A stretch of 64,000 nucleotides of DNA from Pseudidiomarina aestuarii (GCF_003987355.1 NZ_PIPR01000001.1:1178001-1242000), one strand, 5' to 3'; shown: positions 47,071-54,170, counted from the first letter of the stretch. Notes: generated by a model not told the origin, from the sequence alone. Numbers and translations: made by a program.

Positions 47071-47177
47071 GCTACTAGCTATTGGTTACTAGTTACTCGC
47101 GACGCTTTTTTCTAGTTCGGATTGTATTTTTATGCTTTGTTGTTTTGCTAATAACTAATAACTAGTAGTCAGTAGCC
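47071..47177. repeat. TAG-rich inverted-repeat tract between gfcD/yjbH and wza
   Basis: Arms GCTACTAGCTATTGGTTACT and AACTAATAACTAGTAGTCAG (degenerate) flank about 50 bases that include CTTTTTTCTAG. The tract fills almost the whole gap between the yjbH stop and the wza start. Same sequence family as the tract between wza and wzb. It may act as an intra-operon hairpin (attenuation or mRNA stability). Confidence 0.7.
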
Positions 47178-47181
47178 GTCC

Positions 47182-49518
47182 TCACCGTGGTGAGGTCATG
47201 TCATAGAGCTGTGTTTTGCGGCGCAGGAGCTGGCCGCCGTCACGAGTAATCGGCTGCCAACCTATGCTGCCGAACTCACGCGTATTGGTTAAGAAGAATA
47301 GGTCAAAGGGTATGCGTAAATATACGCCTTTATTGAAACTACCCTCGCCGAAATCTTCAGCCGATACGTTGGTAAATGCGGCATAAGCACCGGCTATAAT
47401 GCCTGACTCGAAGCGGTGCGAGAAATCGATGTTCACGCCATCATCACCGGCCAAGAAGCGACCGGCTTTGAGTTGCAGCATCGAGTCTTTCAAATAGGGC
47501 AACTGCCAATAAAGTGTCGCGTGGCCTGTAACCACATCGTAGTCATCAAAACCGAGTGACGAGAACGGGTCACGCTGTTTCACATAGTTCACGTCAAAGC
47601 CCAGTGCCCAAGTGCTATCCAGTGGTCGATACAGCAATTCACCGCCGACACCACCGAACATCCGCTCAAGGTAGCCGCCGTAAGCGCTGGCATACCAATC
47701 ACGCGCCATTTGCTCGGTATAGGTAACCTGCAAGTCATTTAGCCACACATCATTGTTGATTGAGTATTCACGAGCACGAGTTCTGACGCGTGGCAATGGT
47801 GAGCCGAGGTCATCGAGTAAGAAGTTGAATTTGTCGTAGTTATTGACGATGTCGACGTTCATGGTGCCGTCAATCACCCAGTTATTATTAAACCGATAAT
47901 TTGCATTTCCGGCTATCGACACTTGGTAGATAAAGAAGGTCTCTGCACCACCGAATGACTGCGACAACGCCGGCAACACCGACCAATTCAACCCATGACG
48001 TAGATCGCCTTGATAAAGCAGGTTGTCCTGCTCACGATCTGGACGTACTTCCCCTACTGTAATGGCATCGAGCTCATCAGTATAAAAACGTTCTTCGCGC
48101 CAGGCGGTCCGGAAATAATCAGCATTCACGTTGACCTGCTCAATACGGAAGTCATTGCGAATTTCACTAATTTCAAAACGTTGCACGCTGTTAGGCAAAT
48201 GAGTCGCCATAATACGAGCGGCGCGATCAGCGGCTTGTTCAGTGTCACGGAAGCGCTCTTGCTCCGCGACCACGGTTACAATGGCATCATTCGGTTGATA
48301 GATTTTCTGCACGCGATAACCGGCTTCGTTGAGCAACTCTGCACTCATACGCTCAAATTCAACTTGGCTGATTTGCTGGGGCTGGTTGTAGCTTGGTGGA
48401 CGTTTTGGCGTTTCGAACTTACCCTGCGTGGTCGTCGCTAAGTTGTAGCTGAACTCCATGCCAAAGCTGAAGGTATTGCCACGCTCGTAAGCAGCTCGCA
48501 GCGTAACGTATTCGTTATAGCGATACTCGGCACCGATATTCCATGGCGAGTCTTGCACGAACTCGAAATCTTCGTAGCCTGGGGTGCGCAAGCCATCGGT
48601 TTCCCGGCTGTAATCATTGGAATCGTATTCTAATTTAATGCTGAGTGGGTCATATGGGGTTTGCCAGAGCACCCCACCGAATAATGCGGCAGGACCACGG
48701 AACCATTGATCCACTTCGAACTGACCACCTGTACCCGAAGCGCCGCGCTCACGTTCACAAAAACTATCGCGGATTTCGCATAACAGGTTGGGGAAATTAT
48801 CGCTCGTTCCCAAATTACCGGTCGCAACACCGAGTGAAAAGTCAAAATGCCCATAGTCACGCGTATAAAGCGCTTTGTTGGCAACTAGGAATTCACTGGA
48901 TGATTGCCCCGTACCACCTACGTCCCGAAGTCCGAGAGATAAGTTGGGCATATATTGGCCTTCTTGCAGCAGCCGAATTTTAAAATCGAAACCTTTATCT
49001 TTTAGGGTTTGGTCACCACTAAATTCTGGATCGAGGCTGTACAAACGATACCGCACATCGGTATACCGCGCCGTCGCTTCCAACCAATCAAACAACTGCA
49101 AGTTCACACTTAGCCGACGGAACTCACTGGTATCACTGTAAGCCAACGCGAACTGGCCTTCGGGGTTCATCCGTGCCGTTGGGGTTTGCAGTAAACCGAC
49201 CCCACCAAAATCCGATTGGGTATAGGTGTTAAATCCCTCTACTTCCACTTGCTCGTCGGCAGCGGCGGCAGCATTTGTGCCTAAGCCCAATAGCAAGATT
49301 GCAGCAATTTGTCGTGAAAGCCTTGTCATTTGACAGGTTTTGTTTATTTTTTGACCTTTAATATTCAAATGACTATCTTTTTGAGCTTTTTGACTCAATT
49401 CAAATGTCATTTGACACTTACTGTTCGCTTCTTGAGCATTTGTTGTCAATTGACATTCTTTTTGCGTATTTTGTCCGCTTATACGTGTCGTTTGACAGGA
49501 TTTTTGAAGGTGCTTCAT
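47182..49518 (-). CDS. gfcD: YjbH/GfcD-family outer-membrane polysaccharide protein
   Basis: A 778-residue protein of the YjbH family, thought to form outer-membrane beta-barrels used in exopolysaccharide or group-4 capsule secretion. Family segments include GVGLLQTPTARMNPEGQFAL, RRLSVNLQLFDWLEATARYT and WALGFDVNYVKQRDPFSSLG. It starts at an ATG overlapping the gfcBC stop (TAATG), with a strong GGAGG eight bases upstream. Unusually, about 63 residues of tandemly repeated polar sequence precede the hydrophobic signal segment (RQIAAILLLGLGTNAAAAAD). A start at Met64 would give a normal signal peptide, but that codon has no ribosome site. Confidence 0.9.
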   Translation of the reverse strand: MKHLQKSCQTTRISGQNTQKECQLTTNAQEANSKCQMTFELSQKAQKDSHLNIKGQKINKTCQMTRLSRQIAAILLLGLGTNAAAAADEQVEVEGFNTYTQSDFGGVGLLQTPTARMNPEGQFALAYSDTSEFRRLSVNLQLFDWLEATARYTDVRYRLYSLDPEFSGDQTLKDKGFDFKIRLLQEGQYMPNLSLGLRDVGGTGQSSSEFLVANKALYTRDYGHFDFSLGVATGNLGTSDNFPNLLCEIRDSFCERERGASGTGGQFEVDQWFRGPAALFGGVLWQTPYDPLSIKLEYDSNDYSRETDGLRTPGYEDFEFVQDSPWNIGAEYRYNEYVTLRAAYERGNTFSFGMEFSYNLATTTQGKFETPKRPPSYNQPQQISQVEFERMSAELLNEAGYRVQKIYQPNDAIVTVVAEQERFRDTEQAADRAARIMATHLPNSVQRFEISEIRNDFRIEQVNVNADYFRTAWREERFYTDELDAITVGEVRPDREQDNLLYQGDLRHGLNWSVLPALSQSFGGAETFFIYQVSIAGNANYRFNNNWVIDGTMNVDIVNNYDKFNFLLDDLGSPLPRVRTRAREYSINNDVWLNDLQVTYTEQMARDWYASAYGGYLERMFGGVGGELLYRPLDSTWALGFDVNYVKQRDPFSSLGFDDYDVVTGHATLYWQLPYLKDSMLQLKAGRFLAGDDGVNIDFSHRFESGIIAGAYAAFTNVSAEDFGEGSFNKGVYLRIPFDLFFLTNTREFGSIGWQPITRDGGQLLRRKTQLYDMTSPR
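49329..49512 (-). repeat. Five tandem 39-42 bp repeats in the yjbH leader
   Basis: Read on the minus strand, five imperfect units of 13-14 codons begin KSCQTT, KECQLT, SKCQMT, KDSHLN and KTCQMT and mostly carry a Gln four or five residues later. Four of them contain a TGTCA/TGACA-type dyad: TGTCAAACGACA, TGTCAATTGACA (perfect palindrome) and TGTCAAATGACA twice. The repeats lie at the very start of the yjbH coding frame. Confidence 0.85.
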
Positions 49519-50951
49519 TATTGCGCACCTCCGTCAGCAACCGCATCAGCAGCCCAATCCCAGTGCTGTAGGAATAACGCCAACTGATAGTTCATATCGC
49601 GAAAGCCTGGCGGTAACTGCGTATCGGGAATACTTTGCAGGCGTAAGGTCGCGTGACCAGGCAACGGTAGCAGCATCGGATCTAGTGCGGTGTGCGCTTG
49701 GATACTGCCATTAGGCTGTACATCGTAAATACCAGGTACAGAGAATGCTGCGGCGCTGCTTTCACTCAAACCCACCATGCGATGAGCATCAGGACGTTGC
49801 GGAATGCTCACGGTATATTCGCCAGAAGCACCGGCATCGGCTGGATTCAAATAGGGGTTATCGGCAAAATCGATCAACATTTGGGGTGGCTGCACGCCAT
49901 GCTGATAGGTGGCGCGTAATGGCCACGACTGGAAGGCTTCGACAAGTTCTTGGGTGGCGGCAGCCAATTCAGTCTGCCCTTCACCGTTGTAGTATTCGCG
50001 CAACAAGCGTAGGCGCACCAGCATGCCTTGCTTACGCGCCTCGAATTTTTGCTGCAAACTGTCATTGTGAATACGCAGCAGCGGCCAGTAGTGCTCAACA
50101 CTCAAACGTGGCGCCACAATCGCATTCTCCAACAATAAAGATAAGCGATTCCCCATTGGTGCAGAAAAAGCAAACGCCGGTGCTTCATACCGCACTTGTG
50201 CAGCCATATCTGGGGCTTTTACGATGTCGTACTCTAAGTAACCAAGCTGCGGACTAAACCACTGACGGCTCTGACTCACTCTGCCATCGCTTAGCGTAAA
50301 GCTATTTTCAAACGGATAGGCATTGCCAAGTGCACCGGTTGCAGTACCTTTCTCCGTCACGGTATCACCTTGCACAGAAAAGGTGCTGGCCACCTCATAA
50401 CTCACAATTCCATCGCCGCGCTGATAGTTTGAATTCACAACCTTCGATGGCCGAACGTCGACACTGCGCTGCCATTCCCGCGGACACGTTTGCGGCGAGG
50501 CTTGTTGCATACATCGTAAGGGGTCTGCCTCAAGGTTCGTTACTGTGATGAGGTCACTCGGTGTGACATCACCCGAGGCAATCACACGACCATGGGCAAA
50601 TACCAGTGCTTGCGGTCCCACATACCAGATATCACCGTACCGGCTCCGTGGCCCCAGAACCATCACTGCTGTTGAATTCTCACCAGCGGTTACATACGCA
50701 GTCGACATTGGGTATTGCTGCAGTACTTCTCTAACCGGCAATTCCGGCTCATCTGCAAATAGGTAATCGACAATACCGTCGATTCCGGCTGGCGTGGAGT
50801 TCGCTGAGATATCTTGCTCTTGTTCTTGCTTGGCGGGCGCAGCCGAAGAGGTGTCTTCCGCTAAGCTGCTACAAGCCGAGAGCCCACTCAGTGCTAAAAA
50901 GGACAGGACAAAGCTGACGATATAGTTATTTTTATTAGTAGATTTCATCAC
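49518..50951 (-). CDS. gfcBC: GfcB-GfcC fusion lipoprotein (YjbF-YjbG type)
   Basis: A 477-residue lipoprotein; the signal ends LSGLSAC (lipid Cys27). Residues about 60-270 resemble the YjbF/GfcB lipoprotein domain (MVLGPRSRYGDIWYVGPQAL, VFAHGRVIASGDVTPSDLIT, SYEVASTFSVQGDTVTEKGT). Residues about 280-477 resemble GfcC/YjbG (LRLLREYYNGEGQTELAAAT, YTVSIPQRPDAHRMVGLSES, LPPGFRDMNYQLALFLQHWD). In E. coli these are two genes next to gfcD and gfcE. Here one protein precedes yjbH and wza, preserving the gene order. It is periplasmic, anchored in the outer membrane, and supports capsule secretion. It is the first gene after the ops element, with a roughly 125-base leader. Confidence 0.83.
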   Translation of the reverse strand: MMKSTNKNNYIVSFVLSFLALSGLSACSSLAEDTSSAAPAKQEQEQDISANSTPAGIDGIVDYLFADEPELPVREVLQQYPMSTAYVTAGENSTAVMVLGPRSRYGDIWYVGPQALVFAHGRVIASGDVTPSDLITVTNLEADPLRCMQQASPQTCPREWQRSVDVRPSKVVNSNYQRGDGIVSYEVASTFSVQGDTVTEKGTATGALGNAYPFENSFTLSDGRVSQSRQWFSPQLGYLEYDIVKAPDMAAQVRYEAPAFAFSAPMGNRLSLLLENAIVAPRLSVEHYWPLLRIHNDSLQQKFEARKQGMLVRLRLLREYYNGEGQTELAAATQELVEAFQSWPLRATYQHGVQPPQMLIDFADNPYLNPADAGASGEYTVSIPQRPDAHRMVGLSESSAAAFSVPGIYDVQPNGSIQAHTALDPMLLPLPGHATLRLQSIPDTQLPPGFRDMNYQLALFLQHWDWAADAVADGGAQ

Positions 50952-51032
50952 TGGACACGATACTCAATTGTGAAGTTCTGCAAGTCTTTGTATTTATTAC
51001 TGTGTATAGGTCATACAATCAATAGTGATAGG

Positions 51033-51055
51033 TATAACAAATGGCCTATAACAAA
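51033..51055. repeat. Direct repeat in the capsule leader
   Basis: Two copies of TATAACAAA, 14 bases apart start to start, lie between the ops element and the gfcBC start. This could be a protein-binding pair or chance in an A+T-rich leader. Confidence 0.45.
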
Positions 51056-51074
51056 AATCTGAGCAGATATCAGG

Positions 51075-51086
51075 CACGCTACCGCC
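51075..51086 (-). promoter_or_regulatory. ops element within a JUMPstart-like sequence (RfaH recruitment)
   Basis: The minus strand reads GGCGGTAGCGTG, a perfect match to the ops consensus GGCGGTAGNNTN. It is preceded by GTAACCTAGG, which with the ops gives the tail of the JUMPstart pattern found before capsule and O-antigen operons. ops makes RNA polymerase pause and load RfaH, which then suppresses termination over long operons. It lies 124 bases before gfcBC, and rfaH itself is about 2.5 kb upstream on the same strand. This is the only full match I found in the window. Confidence 0.9.
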
Positions 51087-51310
51087 CCTAGGTTACGGGC
51101 CCTACGCTCCCAAATTGCCGTTCAATTGCGAACGATGGATAGTCAGTAACATGGGGATGCAGTCGCATATCTGTAAAGGGACACGAGGAATGGAGCAGCT
51201 ACACAACTTGAGAAGCGGCAAATTCCTTGTTGCCTTTATTGGCGTCGTTACATCTCGTTGAGGTTACGCTCGACACGTTAGCAAACGGATGTTTAATTTT
51301 TATTAAATTG

Positions 51311-51351
51311 ACGGTTGTATTTCACCATAGCGGCCGCATGAACACAACCGT
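51311..51351. promoter_or_regulatory. Dyad ACGGTTGT...ACAACCGT around GCGGCCGC
   Basis: Perfect 8-bp inverted arms (51311-51318, 51344-51351) enclose 25 bases that contain the palindrome GCGGCCGC. It lies in the 502-base gap between the gfcA-like terminator and the ops element, where the capsule promoter should be. I find no convincing -35/-10 pair beside it. It is a candidate operator or hairpin. Confidence 0.5.
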
Positions 51352-51403
51352 AATTTAACGTCTTTGCTCTTTATTTTCGCGGTTTCAAGCGGCTTTGCAG
51401 ACA

Positions 51404-51437
51404 CAAAAAAGCCGCTCATTGAGCGGCTTTAAAAAAC
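51404..51437 (-). terminator. Rho-independent terminator after the gfcA-like gene
   Basis: The 10-bp stem AAAGCCGCTC / GAGCGGCTTT with a 3-base loop is followed on the minus strand by a T-tract. It lies just after the Gly/Ala-rich gfcA-like gene and before the ops element, so the capsule operon proper needs its own promoter or read-through. Confidence 0.85.
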
Positions 51438-51453
51438 GAATTGAGGCGAAAAC

Positions 51454-51888
51454 TTAGTTGAGACTTGTAGCAGTCACGTTTTCGTCGTCATCACCACCGG
51501 TTGCAGCGACTGCAGCGATGCCCGCTGCTAGCGCGATACCACCAACAACCGCAACCGTTGCCAGCGTACCCGCTGCTAAACCGGCTGCCGCTGCGGCTCC
51601 GGCCGCTGCTCCACCTACTGCGCCTGCGCCCGCTGCGCCTGCGCCTGCGCCAGCACCTGCTGCGCCTGCACCAGCTCCTGCGCCTGCACCAGTACCACTA
51701 GCACCTGCGCCTGCACCAGCACCACCAGCACCAGCACCACCAGCACCACTAGCACCAGCACCACCAGCTCCACCAGAACTACCAACAGCACCACCTGATT
51801 CAGACTGCGGAGCCGCCAAGCTAACTGGCGTTGCAACGAATGCAGCGCTTGAGATTAACAATACGGAAATTGCAATTGCGTTCTTCAT
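51454..51888 (-). CDS. GfcA/YjbE-like secreted Gly/Ala-rich protein
   Basis: A 144-residue protein. It has a signal peptide (AISVLLISSAAFVATPVSLA), then about 60 residues of almost pure Gly/Ala with few Ser/Thr, then a hydrophobic helix (GTLATVAVVGGIALAAGIAA) and an acidic, polar tail (GGDDDENVTATSLN). The plan of signal, low-complexity region, single apolar helix and short GGD-type polar tail is that of the GfcA/YjbE proteins that open group-4 capsule and yjb operons. Position before gfcBC supports this. The function of that family is unknown. AAGGA precedes the start by nine bases. The repetitive GC-rich codons are prone to slippage. Confidence 0.8.
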   Translation of the reverse strand: MKNAIAISVLLISSAAFVATPVSLAAPQSESGGAVGSSGGAGGAGASGAGGAGAGGAGAGAGASGTGAGAGAGAGAAGAGAGAGAAGAGAVGGAAAGAAAAAGLAAGTLATVAVVGGIALAAGIAAVAATGGDDDENVTATSLN

Positions 51889-52021
51889 TCTTAACTATCC
51901 TTTTGTTCGAACTCGAATACGCATAATCATAGCAGCGATTTTTCGCGTTGCATAACATAAATTAGAAAATTGAATGTTTTTTACACAAAACACCCATTTT
52001 TATTTTGCCGTTCCCTTTCGG

Positions 52022-52681
52022 TTATTCGTTTCCACCGGTCGTATCTGTCGTGTCATCACCGGATTTATTCACCGCAACACCAACGCCAACTGCCACCGCA
52101 ACCGAAGTCACCACCACCGGAGTAGTTAGGGACAAGCCTAACACGGATGGAGGAGGCGGCGGCGGAGGCGGCGATGTAGTAGTCACCTCAGGACCTGGAG
52201 GCCCCGGCGGAGCAGGTACCTCGGAAGGTGATGGTGGCGGCGTGCCATCGACAGGTTCGATGTCCCGCATTTGAGTCTCAGTATAGATTTGTTGCGGATT
52301 GATACTTGCCCAATTCTTAGCCTGTTGATCAAGACGCTGTTGGAAAACTCCCAAAGAGTTAAAATGGAGTTGCGCCTCACTCAAATTACCCATTGAGATC
52401 GCTTCGCGTAAATCGACTATCCTTCGTGCCATCGCTCTTTGAGTCGCAGCTGCCTCTTGTCGAACTCGATTGAAGCCATTGACTCTCATAATATCTTTGC
52501 TTCGACGAGCATCCTCGAGTTGAGCCAGTCGCTCAGAATTCATGAACGGCTCCTCTTGATAGTTTTCTACGTACTTCCGAAGAGCATCTAACCGATCTCC
52601 GTCTTGCGATGCGTATGCAGGACCAACGGCTGAAGTCAAAAAGGAAAACAACGCGACACTGAGAAGCAAAAAGAGTTTCAT
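52022..52681 (-). CDS. GfcA/YjbE-tailed secreted protein, paralogue 1
   Basis: A 219-residue exported protein (signal MKLFLLLSVALFSFLTSAVG). The middle is an alpha-helical, Gln/Arg-rich domain (residues about 25-140; QLEDARRSKDIMRVNGFNRV, RRIVDLREAISMGNLSEAQL). A Pro-rich linker follows (PPSPSEVPAPPGPPGPE, then a run of eight Pro), then an apolar helix and tail (TTPVVVTSVAVAVGVGVAVN, KSGDDTTDTTGGNE) of GfcA/YjbE type. The start used has GGA nine bases upstream; the frame is open 13 codons further. The last 45 or so codons are almost identical in DNA to those of the neighbouring paralogue, while the helical domains differ strongly. Function unknown; probably surface or periplasmic and linked to capsule secretion. 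Confidence 0.8.
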   Translation of the reverse strand: MKLFLLLSVALFSFLTSAVGPAYASQDGDRLDALRKYVENYQEEPFMNSERLAQLEDARRSKDIMRVNGFNRVRQEAAATQRAMARRIVDLREAISMGNLSEAQLHFNSLGVFQQRLDQQAKNWASINPQQIYTETQMRDIEPVDGTPPPSPSEVPAPPGPPGPEVTTTSPPPPPPPPSVLGLSLTTPVVVTSVAVAVGVGVAVNKSGDDTTDTTGGNE

Positions 52682-52700
52682 AGTAAAATGTCCAACTTTT

Positions 52701-52742
52701 AAAGATGTATAGAACCTCACACAAATGAAAGGAATTGTCGAG
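52701..52742 (-). promoter_or_regulatory. Conserved upstream boxes of paralogue 1
   Basis: On the minus strand, CTCGACAATT, 23 bases, TACATCTTTA, then 18 bases to the ATG. The neighbouring paralogue has the same two 10-mers at exactly the same spacings, although the sequence between them differs. The 23-base spacer does not suit sigma-70, so these may be an operator plus an extended -10, or sites for another factor. Confidence 0.6.
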
Positions 52743-52793
52743 TTTTTTGTATCGAAACGCTTTTATGCAGGCTTATCAAATAAAAATGGTTTC

Positions 52794-52821
52794 GGTCGGC
52801 ACGCAACGCACGTCGCCGACC
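52794..52821 (-). terminator. Hairpin after paralogue 2
   Basis: GGTCGGC and GCCGACC form a 7-bp stem with a 14-base loop just after the paralogue-2 stop. On the minus strand it is followed after a few bases by ATTTTTATTT. It is a likely but imperfect terminator between the two paralogues. Confidence 0.5.
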
Positions 52822-52828
52822 CATTCAT

Positions 52829-53515
52829 TTATTCATTTCCACCGGTCGTATCTGTGGTGTCATCACCGGATTTATTCACGGCAACACCAACGCCAACAGC
52901 CACCGCAACCGAAGTCACCACCACCGGAGTAGTTAGGGACACACCTAATACGGATGGAGGAGGCGGCGGAGTCGTCGATGTAGTAGTCACCTCAGGCCCG
53001 GGCGGAGTTACCTCGAGAGGTGGTGGTGGACCTGGCTGAGGCGGCGGCTGTTGAGTACCGTCAGTTGGAGTTACTTCACTTTCACCTACATAGAAGTCGC
53101 TGGGAGTGGCTCGAATCCAGTCTTGGATCAATTGTGACTTCTTTTGTTCGGCAACTTGAAGTCTCATAAAATAATGCTGTGCTTGCGACAAATCATTGGC
53201 ACCTAATGCATCGCGTAAGTCCTTCAGTCGCTGCTCTATCGTTCTGTCTAGCGTTCGACCTTGTGATATGTAGTTGTTGTAGGCATGAGCTTGCATTATT
53301 TGATCAGCCTGACGCGCTGCCTGCAAAGCTGCCTCTCTGGCAGGAGTGACGAACGGTTCAATGTTGTAATTATTTACCATCGACTGAAAGCGCTGCAATT
53401 CAGTTTGTCCCCTGACTATCTCTACTGGAGTTTGAGGTTGTAAGGCATAAACAGGGGAAATGGATGTCACTGCACACAATGCGACGGTCACAAAAGCATT
53501 AGCAAGTGGTTTCAT
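52829..53515 (-). CDS. GfcA/YjbE-tailed secreted protein, paralogue 2
   Basis: A 228-residue exported protein (signal MKPLANAFVTVALCAVTSIS, then PVYAL). The helical domain (ELQRFQSMVNNYNIEPFVTP, AREAALQAARQADQIMQAHA, RTIEQRLKDLRDALGANDLS) has the same plan as paralogue 1 but low residue identity. The Pro/Thr-rich linker, apolar helix and SGDDTTDTTGGNE tail are nearly identical to paralogue 1. It lies between rfaH and paralogue 1 with its own upstream boxes. The pattern suggests an old duplication with later homogenisation of the 3' ends. Function unknown; inferred to act with the capsule secretion machinery. Confidence 0.8.
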   Translation of the reverse strand: MKPLANAFVTVALCAVTSISPVYALQPQTPVEIVRGQTELQRFQSMVNNYNIEPFVTPAREAALQAARQADQIMQAHAYNNYISQGRTLDRTIEQRLKDLRDALGANDLSQAQHYFMRLQVAEQKKSQLIQDWIRATPSDFYVGESEVTPTDGTQQPPPQPGPPPPLEVTPPGPEVTTTSTTPPPPPSVLGVSLTTPVVVTSVAVAVGVGVAVNKSGDDTTDTTGGNE

Positions 53516-53534
53516 AACTAAAGTTTCCGCAAAT

Positions 53535-53576
53535 AAAGATGTACAAAATATTGCTGATTCTCGGTTAATTGTCGAG
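53535..53576 (-). promoter_or_regulatory. Conserved upstream boxes of paralogue 2
   Basis: The same layout as upstream of paralogue 1: CTCGACAATT, 23 bases, TACATCTTTA, 18 bases, ATG. The distal box also forms one arm of a small TCTCG/CGAGA hairpin here. It indicates common control of the two genes. Confidence 0.6.
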
Positions 53577-53606
53577 AAAATTTTGAATTTGCTAAACTAG
53601 GCTTTT

Positions 53607-54170
53607 TCAGCGCTCAGTGCGGCGCAGCTCGTCGTAACTAAAAGTGGCGCGGACTTCATGTTGCAGCCAGTCGAGCAAGACTACGCAGCGGGCGTCCCCA
53701 TCGAGCATGACAATGCGCGCGAGCAAGCCCGAAAATGGTCCGTCGATGACTTCCATCAGGTCGCCCACTTGCGGCGTATCTGCTTTGTTGAGGTACTCGA
53801 CTGCTGGGCAGTCGTCGGTGAGTGCTTTGAGCTGCTCTATCAGCTCTGCGGGAATGGTGGCCGGCTTGTCGCCAAAGCGCAGTAAATTCGCTACGCCAAA
53901 GGTATTGCGAATTTTGTGGAATTGTTCGTCGTAGTTGCTCAGCGTCACAAACAAATAGCCTGGGAACAGTGGCTCGGTGACTTGTTGGCGTTTACCGCGA
54001 CGCACCCGCGTCAGTTTGACTTCGGGGAGGAACGGCTGCATGCCTTGGTTATCGAGTTGGGCAAAGGCGCGTTTTTCTTGGCGTGGTTTGGAGCGCACTA
54101 CATACCAAAGCTCACGCTCGTCAGTGCTGGCGTCAGAGCATCCGTCTGATGATGGCGTCGGTCGAGTCAT
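53607..54170 (-). CDS. rfaH: Transcription antitermination factor RfaH
   Basis: A 187-residue NusG paralogue. It has an N-terminal NGN domain (ELWYVVRSKPRQEKRAFAQL, MQPFLPEVKLTRVRRGKRQQ, EPLFPGYLFVTL, then IRNTFGVANLLRFGDKPATI) and a C-terminal KOW domain (TPQVGDLMEVIDGPFSGLLA). The short KOW and the FGDKPATIP segment favour RfaH over NusG. RfaH is recruited at ops sites and suppresses pausing and Rho termination in capsule, LPS and pilus operons. A perfect ops lies downstream on the same strand, so the locus encodes its own antiterminator. The start (AGGAG seven bases upstream) lies 38 bases inside pgi, indicating co-transcription with pgi. Confidence 0.93.
   Translation of the reverse strand: MTRPTPSSDGCSDASTDERELWYVVRSKPRQEKRAFAQLDNQGMQPFLPEVKLTRVRRGKRQQVTEPLFPGYLFVTLSNYDEQFHKIRNTFGVANLLRFGDKPATIPAELIEQLKALTDDCPAVEYLNKADTPQVGDLMEVIDGPFSGLLARIVMLDGDARCVVLLDWLQHEVRATFSYDELRRTER

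Noticed and set aside
49329-49512. Regular spaced palindromes suggesting a CRISPR array
   Set aside because: Units of 39-42 bp have no distinct unique spacers, the whole tract is in frame with yjbH, and no cas genes are nearby.
51458-51955. Plus-strand Pro/Ala-rich frame of 165 codons
   Set aside because: It is the antisense shadow of the Gly/Ala-rich gfcA-like gene; GCN/GGN codons read backwards give NGC/NCC frames without stops. The minus-strand gene has a signal peptide, ribosome site and terminator.
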